Shown here: in pieces, positions 40,308 to 49,173 of the stretch
How positions within the stretch are numbered: position 1 is the stretch's first letter
Layout: every line of letters starts with the position of its first letter
Source of the DNA: Bradyrhizobium sp. ARR65
GTDB lineage: Bacteria > Pseudomonadota > Alphaproteobacteria > Rhizobiales > Xanthobacteraceae
Direction of reading: 5' to 3'
DNA length: 64,000 bases
NCBI RefSeq assembly: GCF_000472385.1
Contig: NZ_AWZU01000008.1
Span: forward strand, 146,536 to 210,535
Translations under genes and position numbers: made by a program
Notes under the pieces: model-generated
Database searches by the model: none
What the model was told of the DNA's origin: nothing
What the model saw: only the letters and a program-made list of their open reading frames with translations

Positions 40308-41201
40308 TCAACTCATTAGTCCGGCGCGACCAAAGAACCCCTGCGGCCGAACAATGAGCACGATCGCCATCAACGCAAAAATCGAGACCTTCGCCATTTC
40401 GGGCGCAAATAGTGAGCTCATGCTGACGACGATGCCGACCAAGAGTCCCGCAAGGACCGCGCCGCCAATTGAGCCCATGCCGCCGACCACCGTCACTACG
40501 AATGCTTCGGCCAGGATGGTGCTTCCCATTTCTGGAATAACGCCCTGCAATGGGGCCGCCAGCAGGCCGGCGAAGCCGGCAATAGCGGTCCCAATCCCGA
40601 ATACGATCAGCCAGACGTTGGAAATGTCCACGCCAAGCACGCGAACAATCTGCGGGTCACGCGCGCCTGCGCGAATGATCAGTCCGAAGCTGGTCTTTTC
40701 CAGAAAGAGCCAAAGACCCAGAAGCACCGCGGCGGTCGCGCCGATCACAAACAGCCGGTACAACGGAAAGTAGCCGACGCCGATATTGACGGCGCCTTGC
40801 AACAGATCTGGAGTATCGAAGGGGTAACCCGTCTTGCCAAAGGCAAGGCGAACCAATTCGACCATCACATAGCTCAAGCCGAACGTCAGGAGCAGCGGGT
40901 AATCGATGCCACGGCCGTAGAGCCGCCGAATGAGAAAACGTTCCACCAGCATCCCGAACAGCCCGACCGCCAGCGGAACAGCGAGGAGACAGATCCAGAA
41001 ATTGCCGCCCAGCATCAGGATGTAGAGCCCGGCATAGGCGCCGACCATGTAGAAGGCGCCGTGCGCAAAATTCACCACGGTGAGCATGCCGAAGATCAAA
41101 GAAAGGCCGATTGCGAACAGCACATAAATTGCGCCGAGCGCCAGTCCGGCAAATAGCTGCAAGGCAATAAGATCGAGACTGAGACCAGCCATCCGCATCA
41201 C
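40308..41201 (-). CDS. livH: Branched-chain amino acid-type ABC transporter permease (LivH)
   Basis: A 297-residue permease starting MMRMAGLSLDLIALQ, with the LivH signature LIFGMLTVVNFAHGAFYMVG and the loop FGLIIRAGARDPQIVRVLGVD. Eight or more helices are predicted. It precedes livM by 15 bases and follows the binding-protein gene by 38 bases. Together they form a complete LivKHMGF importer. Confidence 0.9.
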   Translation of the reverse strand: MMRMAGLSLDLIALQLFAGLALGAIYVLFAIGLSLIFGMLTVVNFAHGAFYMVGAYAGLYILMLGGNFWICLLAVPLAVGLFGMLVERFLIRRLYGRGIDYPLLLTFGLSYVMVELVRLAFGKTGYPFDTPDLLQGAVNIGVGYFPLYRLFVIGATAAVLLGLWLFLEKTSFGLIIRAGARDPQIVRVLGVDISNVWLIVFGIGTAIAGFAGLLAAPLQGVIPEMGSTILAEAFVVTVVGGMGSIGGAVLAGLLVGIVVSMSSLFAPEMAKVSIFALMAIVLIVRPQGFFGRAGLMS

Positions 41202-41239
41202 CTACGAGGGGGCGGCGACCAGGACGCCCCAATCCGCTA

Positions 41240-42493
41240 TCACGCCTTGTGACCGAGTTCTGCGCAGCTCCGCAGATGCGCCTCATCGGGCTCTTCGGTG
41301 CTGATCACCTCGAAGACGTCAGATTCATTCCGTTGATCCTTGGACTTGGACCGGATAACCAAGACCGATTGCACCGATTGATGGTCGCATTTGCGATAAT
41401 ATTGCGGGCCCTTGTAGTAGTCGTACTTCAAGGCCTCCAGCGCAGTGATGACCTTGTCGGTATCGACACTGCCGGCATTTTTCACCGCGCTTAGCACGGT
41501 TCGGACACCGCCATAACCGAGCGCACCGTAATCGGTTGGCAGCTTGCCGTCATACATTTTGCGGAAAGCATCGTTGAAGGCCTTGGTCGAGGCGAATTTG
41601 TCCTCAATGCCCCAATAAAACGAGCACCCGCCGATCACGCCTTCGAAGGCCTGGGGTCCAGCGGCGACACGACTTGCATGCGAGAGCAAGGGAGCGATGA
41701 TCTGGGTGGTTTTCTTGATCCCGAAATCGGTCGCCTGCCGCAGCGCGATTTGTTGATCGCGGCCGAAATTGCTGATGCAGAGGATATCCGGCTTCAGCGC
41801 CAGGATCCGAGGCAACAGGGTCGAAAAATCGGTGGTACCGAGCGGGTGCCTGATGTCACCGAGATTTTCAATATTGAAGGCCTTACCGACCTCGAGGAAT
41901 CCACGGACCATTTCATGGCCATAGGCATAGTCCGCAGTCAGGAAAGCAACCCTTTTGCCGAACTTCGAGAACGCGTACCGGCCGACTGCGCCGGACGTCA
42001 TATGCGGGTTCAGTGCCTCGTGAAAGGTAAACCGGCTGAAGTCGGCGGCTTCATTGATGGCATCGGATTGGCTGATTGAATTGAAGATGATGCCCCGCTC
42101 CTTGGTCACATTGTTGATCGCGAGCTGCACCGCGGCGGAAAGGCTGCCGACAACGAAGTTCACCTTCTCCTTCTCGACGAGTTCAAGCGTTCGCGTCGCA
42201 GCCTCGCCTGGATTGAGCTTGTCGTCGCGAACCACCAATTCCGCCTTCCGCCCGTTGAGGCCGCCAGCCTCATTGAATTGAGCTACAGCGAGCTGGGCCG
42301 CGCGAACCTGGTCCTGCGCTTCCGTGCCGTAGGGGCCCGTCAATGGGACGGGAAAGCCGATTTTGATGTTCGCCTCCTCCGCCTTGACCAGATTGATGCG
42401 GAAGGGCGAGGCAGCGGTCACCGCGCCGGCCCCCACCGTCGCCAACAGCCGGCGACGGGATATCGATCTCGATTTGGAGACCTCGCTCCTCAT
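41240..42493 (-). CDS. Branched-chain amino acid-type substrate-binding protein with Tat-like signal
   Basis: A 417-residue type I periplasmic binding protein. The N-terminus carries SISRRRLLATVGAGAV, a twin-arginine-like signal, then EEANIKIGFPVPLTGPYGTE. Segments typical of LivK/AmiC-like proteins follow, such as VNFVVGSLSAAVQLAINNV and AFLTADYAYGHEMVRGF. A Tat signal would mean export in folded form. It lies 43 bases after the molybdenum hydroxylase large subunit gene on the same strand and is probably in the same transcript. Its ligand is probably the substrate of that enzyme or a relative; this is inference. Confidence 0.87.
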   Translation of the reverse strand: MRSEVSKSRSISRRRLLATVGAGAVTAASPFRINLVKAEEANIKIGFPVPLTGPYGTEAQDQVRAAQLAVAQFNEAGGLNGRKAELVVRDDKLNPGEAATRTLELVEKEKVNFVVGSLSAAVQLAINNVTKERGIIFNSISQSDAINEAADFSRFTFHEALNPHMTSGAVGRYAFSKFGKRVAFLTADYAYGHEMVRGFLEVGKAFNIENLGDIRHPLGTTDFSTLLPRILALKPDILCISNFGRDQQIALRQATDFGIKKTTQIIAPLLSHASRVAAGPQAFEGVIGGCSFYWGIEDKFASTKAFNDAFRKMYDGKLPTDYGALGYGGVRTVLSAVKNAGSVDTDKVITALEALKYDYYKGPQYYRKCDHQSVQSVLVIRSKSKDQRNESDVFEVISTEEPDEAHLRSCAELGHKA

Positions 42494-42536
42494 GACTTTC
42501 CTCCCCTGATGTCTTCTTTCGCTACGAGGCTTATTG

Positions 42537-44930
42537 TTATAGGCGCCCTAGGGCCGTCAGGATAACCTGCGGCGTGAGCGGAATCTCTGTAACTAAAGTA
42601 CCGAATGGCCCGAGCGCGTCATTTACCGCGTTAATGACGGCCGCTGCGGCGCCCGCCGTCCCTGCCTCGCCCGCGCCCTTGGCGCCCAGTTCGCTTTCGC
42701 GCGTTGGCGAAACCACATGGCCGACATCGATGTCCGGCATTTCCCCGGCCATCGGCACCAGGTAGTCAGCCATATTGGCGTTTGTGAGCTGACCGCGCTC
42801 GTCATAGACGCACTTTTCGAAAAGTGCGGCGCCAAGCCCCTGAACCACCCCACCCCGGATCTGCTCGTCAACGAGCTGCGGATTGATGATGGTGCCGCAA
42901 TCCTCGACCACCCAATGTTTAAGCAAGCGGATAAAGCCTGTCTCGGGGTCAACCTCGAGCCAGGAGGCTTGAACGCCGTTGGTAAAGGCAAAGGGATACT
43001 CCCTCGGCACGAAATGGCGCGTCGCCATGAGTTCGGGCTGAATGCCGGGCGGCAACGTATCGGGGCGGAAATAAACAATTCGCGCCAGTTCGCTCAGCTC
43101 GATGCGCGGCTCGCGATCGCCGGCGTTCACAACGGCGTTGCCCGCGATGTCGAGCTCCGCGGGGTTCGATTGCAGGATGGCCGCCGCGACATCCAGGATG
43201 TTCTTACGCAGGACCTTTGCGGCCTGGAGCGCCGCCTCTCCGCCAATTCCGGCGCCGCGCGACGCCCAGGTCCCCCCGCCATAGGGCGTATTGTCAGTGT
43301 CGCCCAAAATGACTCGAACGCGCTCCATCGCGACCCCGAGCACAGTGGCTACAATTTGCGCGGTCAACGCTTCCGAGCCCTGCCCCTGCTCGGTAATACT
43401 GGTCTGGCAGATCACCGAACCCTGAGCGTCCAGCCTGACAGCCACGCCATCCTGGGAAGAGATGCGGGCTCCGCCAACCCCATAAAATGCCGCGCTCGGG
43501 TTTGTCACCTCGATGAAGCTGGCAACACCAATGCCGCGATAGATGTTTGTTCTGCGCAGGGTCGCCTGCTCGGCGCGCAAACCCGCATAGTCCATCATTT
43601 CCACCAGCTTGGTGAGGCAAGCCTGGTGAGACAACTGCTCGAATCTCAGCCCGGTCGGCGACGCGCACGGATACGCGTCGTCGGCAATAAGATTACGCTT
43701 CCGGATCTGGACTGGGTCCATCCCGATCCGTATCGCTGCCAGATCCACCAGCCCCTCGGTAACGGCACAGGCGATAGGGTGCCCGACCGCGCGATACTGG
43801 CACATCACATTTTTGTTCTGAAAGACAACACGCGCTCGTGCGCGATAGCTCTTGGTCGTGTAAGGCCCACCGACCAGATTGACGACCTGGTTCGCCTCGA
43901 TCGCGCTGGTGCGCGGATACATCGAATAGGGGCCGATTCCGGTGAGGTCGTCGATTTTAAAGGCCGTGATTGCACCGTCACGTCTCACACCGATCCGACC
44001 CTTGCAGCGATGATCGCGCGCATGAATGTCGGTATTGAAGCTTTCGACCCGATCCGCGACGAATTTTATCGGCCGTCTCAGCAGCTTAGAGAGGGCATAG
44101 GTCGCCATCTCATCGGCATAGATGTGCACCTTTATGCCGAAGGAGCCTCCGACGTCCTTGCAAACGACGCGGACCTGTTGCTCCCGCAGCCCAAGGTGAA
44201 GCGCCGCGATGTTCTGCACCATGTGCGGGGCCTGGGTGCCCTGATATATCGTAAGCCTGCCTTCCGCGCTGTTCCAATCAGCAACGACGGAACGCGGCTC
44301 CAACGTCACACCAGTGTGGCGGCCGAAGACAAATTCAGCTTCAACGACCTCGTCCGCCGCCTCAAAGGCTTGGTCCACATTGCCTGTATCATGTAAGCGT
44401 TCGAAGGCAAGATTATCGCCAAGGGCGGGATGAATGACCGGCGTCTTTGGATCGAGTGCGGTCTGCATATCGGTTACCGCCTCAAGCTCTTCATAGTCGA
44501 CCAAGACCTGCTCGCCGGCATCCTCCGCAAGCGCGCGACTTGTCGCCACGACCGCCGCCACCGCTTCACCCTGCCAGCACACGCGGTCGATAGCCATTGC
44601 GTACTGGGGAGCGGACTTCAGCCGCTTCAGGTGCGAGAGCACGCCTACCCAGGGCGTGATTACAGCCGCGAGCTCCCGCCCGGTGACGATGGCAATGACA
44701 CCCGGCATCCGCTTTGCGGCGCTCGCATCAATCGCCACGATTTTTGCGTGGGCATGAGGTGAGCGCAGGAACACGACATGCGCCATCCGCGGCAGCTCAA
44801 TGTCGCTGACATAGAGCCCTCGCCCCTGCATGAGCCGATCGAGATTGGGCCTCGGCACAGTCTTCCCAATGTAGGAGTTTGGCCGGTCGAGCACCGAAAG
44901 CCGCTCAGCTTGCCTTCTTGCCACGATCAT
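42537..44930 (-). CDS. Molybdenum hydroxylase large subunit (xanthine dehydrogenase family)
   Basis: A 797-residue molybdopterin-binding subunit. The N-terminal domain has GRGLYVSDIELPRMAHVVFLRSPHA-type sequence. Cofactor segments include CKDVGGSFGIKVH and ITEQGQGSEALTAQIV. The catalytic glutamate is near residue 755 in GAKGAGEAG. The loop reading CQYRAVGHPIACAVTEG lacks the AYRCSFR motif of true CO dehydrogenase, so this is a hydroxylase or dehydrogenase of a heterocycle or aldehyde. Its start overlaps the stop of the iron-sulfur subunit gene by four bases. With the two genes upstream it forms a complete three-subunit enzyme. Confidence 0.9.
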   Translation of the reverse strand: MIVARRQAERLSVLDRPNSYIGKTVPRPNLDRLMQGRGLYVSDIELPRMAHVVFLRSPHAHAKIVAIDASAAKRMPGVIAIVTGRELAAVITPWVGVLSHLKRLKSAPQYAMAIDRVCWQGEAVAAVVATSRALAEDAGEQVLVDYEELEAVTDMQTALDPKTPVIHPALGDNLAFERLHDTGNVDQAFEAADEVVEAEFVFGRHTGVTLEPRSVVADWNSAEGRLTIYQGTQAPHMVQNIAALHLGLREQQVRVVCKDVGGSFGIKVHIYADEMATYALSKLLRRPIKFVADRVESFNTDIHARDHRCKGRIGVRRDGAITAFKIDDLTGIGPYSMYPRTSAIEANQVVNLVGGPYTTKSYRARARVVFQNKNVMCQYRAVGHPIACAVTEGLVDLAAIRIGMDPVQIRKRNLIADDAYPCASPTGLRFEQLSHQACLTKLVEMMDYAGLRAEQATLRRTNIYRGIGVASFIEVTNPSAAFYGVGGARISSQDGVAVRLDAQGSVICQTSITEQGQGSEALTAQIVATVLGVAMERVRVILGDTDNTPYGGGTWASRGAGIGGEAALQAAKVLRKNILDVAAAILQSNPAELDIAGNAVVNAGDREPRIELSELARIVYFRPDTLPPGIQPELMATRHFVPREYPFAFTNGVQASWLEVDPETGFIRLLKHWVVEDCGTIINPQLVDEQIRGGVVQGLGAALFEKCVYDERGQLTNANMADYLVPMAGEMPDIDVGHVVSPTRESELGAKGAGEAGTAGAAAAVINAVNDALGPFGTLVTEIPLTPQVILTALGRL

Positions 44931-45400
44931 CGCGGTCGCCCCCTTCGGCTGTGGGCCGTGGCTTCGATCGCGTCGACAATGGCCTGATAACCGGTGCAGC
45001 GGCAGTAATTGCCGGAAAGATGCTCTCGGATGAGCTCCCGCGACGGCTCATTTTGCTGTTTTAAGAGATCTTCAGCGGCCATCAGCATTCCCGGCGTGCA
45101 ATAGCCGCATTGCAGCGCATTGCGCTCTCGAAACGCCGATTGTAGATCGGCGACTTCACCGCTGTCGGACAAACCTTCGATCGTTTGTACCGTTTTGCCG
45201 TGCACCTGAACAGCGAGCATCAAGCAGGCGCGCACGATTTCGCCGTTTACCCGAACGGTACATGCACCGCACACGCCATGCTCGCAGCCGACATGCGTGC
45301 CTGTCAGATGCAGATGTTCACGAAGGAAGTCCGCCAGGTTGACGCGCGGGAGGACATGCAAATCCACGCGCTCACCGTTGACCTCAAGGGAGATTGGCAT
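44927..45400 (-). CDS. Molybdenum hydroxylase [2Fe-2S] subunit
   Basis: A 157-residue electron-transfer subunit with a plant-type ferredoxin cluster motif CEHGVCGACTV and the second cluster motif CGYCTPGML followed by CRCTGYQ. ATG 45400 is preferred, eight bases after the FAD-subunit stop; a longer frame reaches 45460. It passes electrons from the molybdenum site to the FAD subunit. Its order, FAD then Fe-S then large subunit, is standard for the coxMSL-like layout. Confidence 0.93.
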   Translation of the reverse strand: MPISLEVNGERVDLHVLPRVNLADFLREHLHLTGTHVGCEHGVCGACTVRVNGEIVRACLMLAVQVHGKTVQTIEGLSDSGEVADLQSAFRERNALQCGYCTPGMLMAAEDLLKQQNEPSRELIREHLSGNYCRCTGYQAIVDAIEATAHSRRGRPR

Positions 45401-45408
45401 CGGAGCCG

Positions 45409-46287
45409 TCACCCAGCTCCTCCATATAGGCGACCGCGAGCAAGGAGCGCCTCGACGCACCGCCTAAACAGCACGCTTGCCAGATGCCGGCGCATGGACG
45501 AAGACGCCTGCTGATCCTCGGGAGGGTTGAGTTCGTTGCCAAATGCGACTGACGCATCGGCGATCAATTCCGGTGTGATCGCGACGTTGAGCAACTTGGC
45601 TGCGGCATTGGCCAACACCGGTCGATCAGCTATGGCAAAGAATGCCATGCGAAGCTTGGAAAACCCGCCGCTGGCGACACTGGCCCGCGCGGCCACGCCA
45701 GCCAGCGCGTAATCGCCGTGGCGCCGAGCGAACTCCTGGAAGAAATCGACCGAATTCTGCCGCGCGATTGGCAATTCGACAGCGGCCAGCAGCTCATCCG
45801 GACGTAGCGCGGTCGCATAAATGCCTTGAAAAAACTCAGCGGCTGCGATGCGTCGTTCACCGTCTCGCCCGCAGGCGATAATGGTCGCATTGAGCGCCAG
45901 CATGCATGCAGGCAGCTCGGCGGCCGGATCGGCATGAGCAAGGCTGCCGCCGAGGGTACCCCGGTTGCGGATCGCAGGGTGGGCGATATGCTTGACCGCG
46001 TCGCTTAAAAGCGGTGCGTGAGCGGCAACCAAGTGCGAGGTTAGAAGTTCAACATGGCGGGTCAACGCGCCAATGCGCAGAACATCGCTGTCAACGGCAA
46101 TTCCTCTTAGCTCAGCGAGATCGCCGATATCGATGAGAATTTGGGGTGAGACCAGGCGAAGGTTCATCGCCGGAAGCAGGCTCTGGCCGCCAGACAATAG
46201 TTTTGCCTGTTCCCCATGCAGGGAAAGCATCTCCAGCGCATGATGAATGCTGGCTACGCGTGCGTAATCGAAAGCCGAGGCTTTCAT
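45409..46287 (-). CDS. Molybdenum hydroxylase FAD-binding subunit
   Basis: A 292-residue FAD subunit with both family flavin motifs: LLSGGQSLLPAMNLR near the N-terminus and NRGTLGGSLAHADPAAELP mid-protein. ATG 46287 was chosen just before the conserved MKASAFDYARV start and close to a likely promoter; the frame is open to 46359. It is the first gene of an eight-gene minus-strand operon running through the hydroxylase and the Liv-type importer. Confidence 0.92.
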   Translation of the reverse strand: MKASAFDYARVASIHHALEMLSLHGEQAKLLSGGQSLLPAMNLRLVSPQILIDIGDLAELRGIAVDSDVLRIGALTRHVELLTSHLVAAHAPLLSDAVKHIAHPAIRNRGTLGGSLAHADPAAELPACMLALNATIIACGRDGERRIAAAEFFQGIYATALRPDELLAAVELPIARQNSVDFFQEFARRHGDYALAGVAARASVASGGFSKLRMAFFAIADRPVLANAAAKLLNVAITPELIADASVAFGNELNPPEDQQASSSMRRHLASVLFRRCVEALLARGRLYGGAG

Positions 46288-46330
46288 GGGCGCGACCTTC
46301 CCCCGCCAGAGCTGGCGTATTTTTTGCCTG

Positions 46331-46359
46331 ATTAGAAGGTGTTGGCCGCCAAAGGTCAA
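46331..46359 (-). promoter_or_regulatory. Sigma-70-like promoter for molybdenum hydroxylase operon
   Basis: Reading the minus strand, a -35 box TTGACC (46359-46354) is followed after exactly 17 bases by a -10 box TCTAAT (46336-46331). Each matches the consensus at five of six positions. The predicted start of transcription, near 46323, lies about 36 bases before ATG 46287. Confidence 0.55.
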
Positions 46360-46401
46360 GTTTGTTTAGGGAGCTATTCTCCGGAGGGATTTGACTTTTG
46401 G
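46349..46401. promoter_or_regulatory. Imperfect inverted repeat overlapping the divergent promoter
   Basis: CCAAAGGTCAAG (46349-46360) pairs with TTTGACTTTTGG (46390-46401) at 10 of 12 positions across about 29 bases. The left arm contains the -35 box of the minus-strand promoter. A regulator bound here could control both the hydroxylase operon and the luciferase-like monooxygenase gene. Confidence 0.45.
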
Positions 46402-46470
46402 ACTTGTCTTGAGCTCGCGGAGGACGCACGGTCCGTTCGCCAGGTGAATAGCCCTTGCGAGGAGCACGCC

Positions 46471-47577
46471 ATGAAATTGGGTTTCTTCACGATGCCGATC
46501 CACCCCCTCGAGAAGGACTGGCGGCTTTCGTTGAAGGAAGACCGTGAGGCATTTCTACTGGCCGATGAACTCGGTTTCAGCGAAGCCTATGTGGGCGAAC
46601 ATGTCACTGACAAGGCCGAGAATATTACATCTTGCATCGCATTCCTCGCCTGGATTGCAGCCGCGACCAGGCAGATCAAGCTCGGCACCGGCACGATCAA
46701 TATGCCGAACGCGCATCCTGCGGCGGTTGCAGCCTCGATTGCGATGCTCGACCATATGTTGGAGGGGCGTCTGATCTTCGGCATCAGCCCGGGAGGATTG
46801 CTTTCCGATGCCGAGCTGTTCGGCAATCTTGAAGCCGATCGCAATGCAATGTTTGTTGAGGCCATTAATCAGGTGTTGGCGATCTGGGCGAGTGAGCCAC
46901 CTTATAACATTAAAGGACAATTCTGGACGATATCGACGCAAAAGACCCTGATGAAGGAGGTCGGTCAGGGCTTCATTGGACGTCCCCTGCAGCAGCCACA
47001 CCCGCCAATCGTCGTGACCGCAGTCGCGCCTTTTTCGAAGGGAGTCACGGAGGCGGCGGCGCGGGGCTGGGACCCGATATCGGCCAACTTTCTGATGCCG
47101 GCTTGGGTTAAGAGCCACTGGCCCAGATATGTCGAGGGTTGCGAGCGCGCCGGCCGTGCGGCGGATCCGGCGAACTGGCGAGTGGCAAAGAGTATCTTTG
47201 TCGCAAGCGACGCCGCCACGGCGAAAGCGTATGCCACCGATCCAGACGGTCCTTACGTCTACTACTATCGCTCGCTGTTCACTAAGCTGAAGAAGAATGG
47301 CCGCGTCGAGCTCTTCAAAACGAGGCGCGATCAGCCCGATGAGGAAGTGACCTTGGAGATGATCTGCAACAACCTGATCATCTGGGGCACCCCCGAAAGC
47401 GTCGCAGATCAGCTCCTGTCCTTTCAGGACGAGGTCGGCACGTTTGGTACGCTGCTCTATGCGGGTAAGGACTGGAGAGACCGCGAGCTTGCGCGACAAT
47501 CGATGATCCTGATGGCGGAAAAGGTCATGCCACGTGTCAACGCCGGCGCTGCAAGACAATCGACTGCCGCCGAATAA
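46471..47577 (+). CDS. Luciferase-like (LLM) flavin-dependent monooxygenase
   Basis: A 368-residue TIM-barrel oxygenase of the bacterial luciferase family using reduced FMN. The N-terminus MKLGFFTMPIHPLEK, the segment LADELGFSEAYVGEHVTD and the loop QIKLGTGTINMPNAHPAAVA are typical. The IFGISPGGLLSDAELFG region and the C-terminal WGTPESVADQLLSFQDEVG complete the fold. ATG 46471 follows GCGAGGAGCA; the frame is open back to 46339. Such enzymes can open N-heterocycles or lactonise rings. A flavin reductase that may serve it is encoded at 48595-49164. It is followed by the deacetylase gene. Confidence 0.87.
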   Translation: MKLGFFTMPIHPLEKDWRLSLKEDREAFLLADELGFSEAYVGEHVTDKAENITSCIAFLAWIAAATRQIKLGTGTINMPNAHPAAVAASIAMLDHMLEGRLIFGISPGGLLSDAELFGNLEADRNAMFVEAINQVLAIWASEPPYNIKGQFWTISTQKTLMKEVGQGFIGRPLQQPHPPIVVTAVAPFSKGVTEAAARGWDPISANFLMPAWVKSHWPRYVEGCERAGRAADPANWRVAKSIFVASDAATAKAYATDPDGPYVYYYRSLFTKLKKNGRVELFKTRRDQPDEEVTLEMICNNLIIWGTPESVADQLLSFQDEVGTFGTLLYAGKDWRDRELARQSMILMAEKVMPRVNAGAARQSTAAE

Positions 47578-47604
47578 TATCCATCAACTCGACGAGGAAG
47601 TGTC

Positions 47605-48498
47605 GTGGCCTTTACCGATCGCATTCCCTATCAGGCCCAAGTCGATCGCCCCAAACTGACGCTGCCAGGCGGCAAGCGGCTCGCCGTATGGGTCATCCTC
47701 AATGTCGAGGAATGGCGGATAGAGAACGCCATGCCCCGAACTGTACTGAGCCCGCCGATGGGACAGCCATTGCTGCCTGATGTGCCAAATTGGTCCTGGC
47801 ACGAATACGGCATGCGCGCCGGCTTCTGGCGTCAATTCAAAGCACTCACGGAGCGCAAGATACCGGTTACGCTCGCGCTGAACGCAAACGTCTGCAACTC
47901 TTATGCGCGCGTGGCTTCCGCCGCGCTCGAGGCCGGTTTCGAGTTCATGGGGCACGGTTTCGTGCAAGGGCCGATGCACAAGCTTGACGATCAAGCTGAA
48001 ACCATCAAGCGCTCCATCGAAACGATCGCGAAATTCACGGGAAAGCCGCCCCGGTCCTGGGAGAGCCCGGGCCTGACCGAGACCGAACAGACGCTCGACC
48101 TGCTACGCCTCAACGGCATCCAGTATGTGGCGGATTGGGTCATTGACGACCTGCCGCAGGATGTCACGACGCCGCACGGCACGATCACGACAATCCCCTA
48201 CTCGGTCGAAACCAACGATATCGTGATCCATGCGCTGCAGCATCTTCCGTCCGAACAGTTCTTGAAGCGCTGCACTGATCAATTCGATCGCCTATACCTG
48301 GAGGGCGCCGACAACGCGCGGGTTATGGCGATCTCGATCCACCCCTATATCACGGGCGTTCCCCATCGCATCAAATATGTCGAGGCGCTACTCGATTACG
48401 TCATTGGACACGAAGGCGTTGCACTGATGACAGCAAGCGAAATCGGCGATTGGTATCGGGCCGAAATGGCGAAGCTAAGCACAGCGGCAGTTCGCTGA
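47605..48498 (+). CDS. PuuE-like polysaccharide deacetylase family amidohydrolase
   Basis: A 297-residue NodB-fold hydrolase starting with GTG 47605 behind GACGAGGAAG. Features shared with the allantoinase PuuE branch include WHEYGMRAGFWRQFKALTE, the metal-type GHG motif in FEFMGHGFV, PRSWESPG and SIHPYITGVPHR. This branch usually cleaves C-N bonds of small cyclic or linear amides rather than polysaccharide acetyl groups. There is no signal peptide, so it acts in the cytoplasm. It lies 27 bases after the luciferase-like monooxygenase gene, so hydrolysis of an amide formed by that enzyme is a natural guess. Confidence 0.82.
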   Translation: MAFTDRIPYQAQVDRPKLTLPGGKRLAVWVILNVEEWRIENAMPRTVLSPPMGQPLLPDVPNWSWHEYGMRAGFWRQFKALTERKIPVTLALNANVCNSYARVASAALEAGFEFMGHGFVQGPMHKLDDQAETIKRSIETIAKFTGKPPRSWESPGLTETEQTLDLLRLNGIQYVADWVIDDLPQDVTTPHGTITTIPYSVETNDIVIHALQHLPSEQFLKRCTDQFDRLYLEGADNARVMAISIHPYITGVPHRIKYVEALLDYVIGHEGVALMTASEIGDWYRAEMAKLSTAAVR

Positions 48499-48594
48499 GC
48501 ACGGCGATCTGATCTCGCTGCCTCGTTCGGGCCCATCCAGAGCCTGCGCTCCTCGCCCTGGCCCCTCGGGCGTTGCTCTTGTCGCCTTTGCCAC

Positions 48595-49164
48595 TCAACG
48601 TGCTTTATTGGTCCGACGATCATCCTCTGCAAGAAACCGTCCATAGCTACCCCGCGCGAACAGCAGCGGCTCCTTATGGTTGTAGGAATAGGCTTCAACC
48701 GCACCGAGGAAGATGACGTGATCGCCGCCGTAGTACCGATTGACTGAGCGGCACTGGAAATTGGCGACACTCTCGGTAAGCACAGGTGCATCGCCAAGCC
48801 CCGGAGTCCATTCGACCCCGGCGAACTTATCATCGGAGGATTTCGCAAATTTGCTGGCCAGCGCCTGCTGCGATGCGCCCAGGACGTTGACGGCGAAATG
48901 GCTGGCATTCTGGAAAATGCTCAGGCTTGAGGAGTAGAGCACAAGGCTCCAAAGGACCAGCGGCGGGTTGAGCGACACCGAGGCGAAGGAATTGCAGGTC
49001 AGCCCATACGGCTTTTTGTCGGCCCCTGCCGCCGTGATGATCGTTACGCCGGTCGCATAGGTCCCAAGCGCATTGCGAAAATCCCGCGGGTCGATCGGCG
49101 AATGATCACTGGCTAGCTCGTTTGCCGGATCCAGACCGATCGGATGCTTAGGCGCGTCGTTCAT
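48595..49164 (-). CDS. Flavin reductase of two-component monooxygenase
   Basis: A 189-residue flavin:NAD(P)H reductase-like domain protein. Typical segments are FRNALGTYATGVTIITA, GLTCNSFASVSLNPPLVLWSL and FAVNVLGASQQALASKFA. It supplies reduced FMN or FAD by diffusion to a partner oxygenase. It lies nine bases downstream of the group D monooxygenase gene on the same strand, which is its likely main partner. The luciferase-like enzyme encoded nearby also needs reduced flavin. Confidence 0.88.
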   Translation of the reverse strand: MNDAPKHPIGLDPANELASDHSPIDPRDFRNALGTYATGVTIITAAGADKKPYGLTCNSFASVSLNPPLVLWSLVLYSSSLSIFQNASHFAVNVLGASQQALASKFAKSSDDKFAGVEWTPGLGDAPVLTESVANFQCRSVNRYYGGDHVIFLGAVEAYSYNHKEPLLFARGSYGRFLAEDDRRTNKAR

Positions 49165-49173
49165 CCGCGGGCC

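Noticed and set aside
42717..44396. Long plus-strand open frame of 559 codons
   Set aside because: It is antisense to the molybdenum hydroxylase large subunit, which has intact cofactor motifs; the antisense translation shows no family features.
42537..46287. Aerobic CO dehydrogenase (coxMSL)
   Set aside because: Subunit order matches, but the large subunit lacks the AYRCSFR active-site loop and reads CQYRAVGHPIACAV instead.
46471..49164. Sulfoquinovose monooxygenase pathway (SmoC/SmoA type) using the luciferase-like enzyme and flavin reductase
   Set aside because: The two genes are convergent, not in one operon. The reductase is paired with a group D monooxygenase, and the sugar operon begins only beyond 51.6 kb. 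Sequence does not show an alkanesulfonate-type enzyme.
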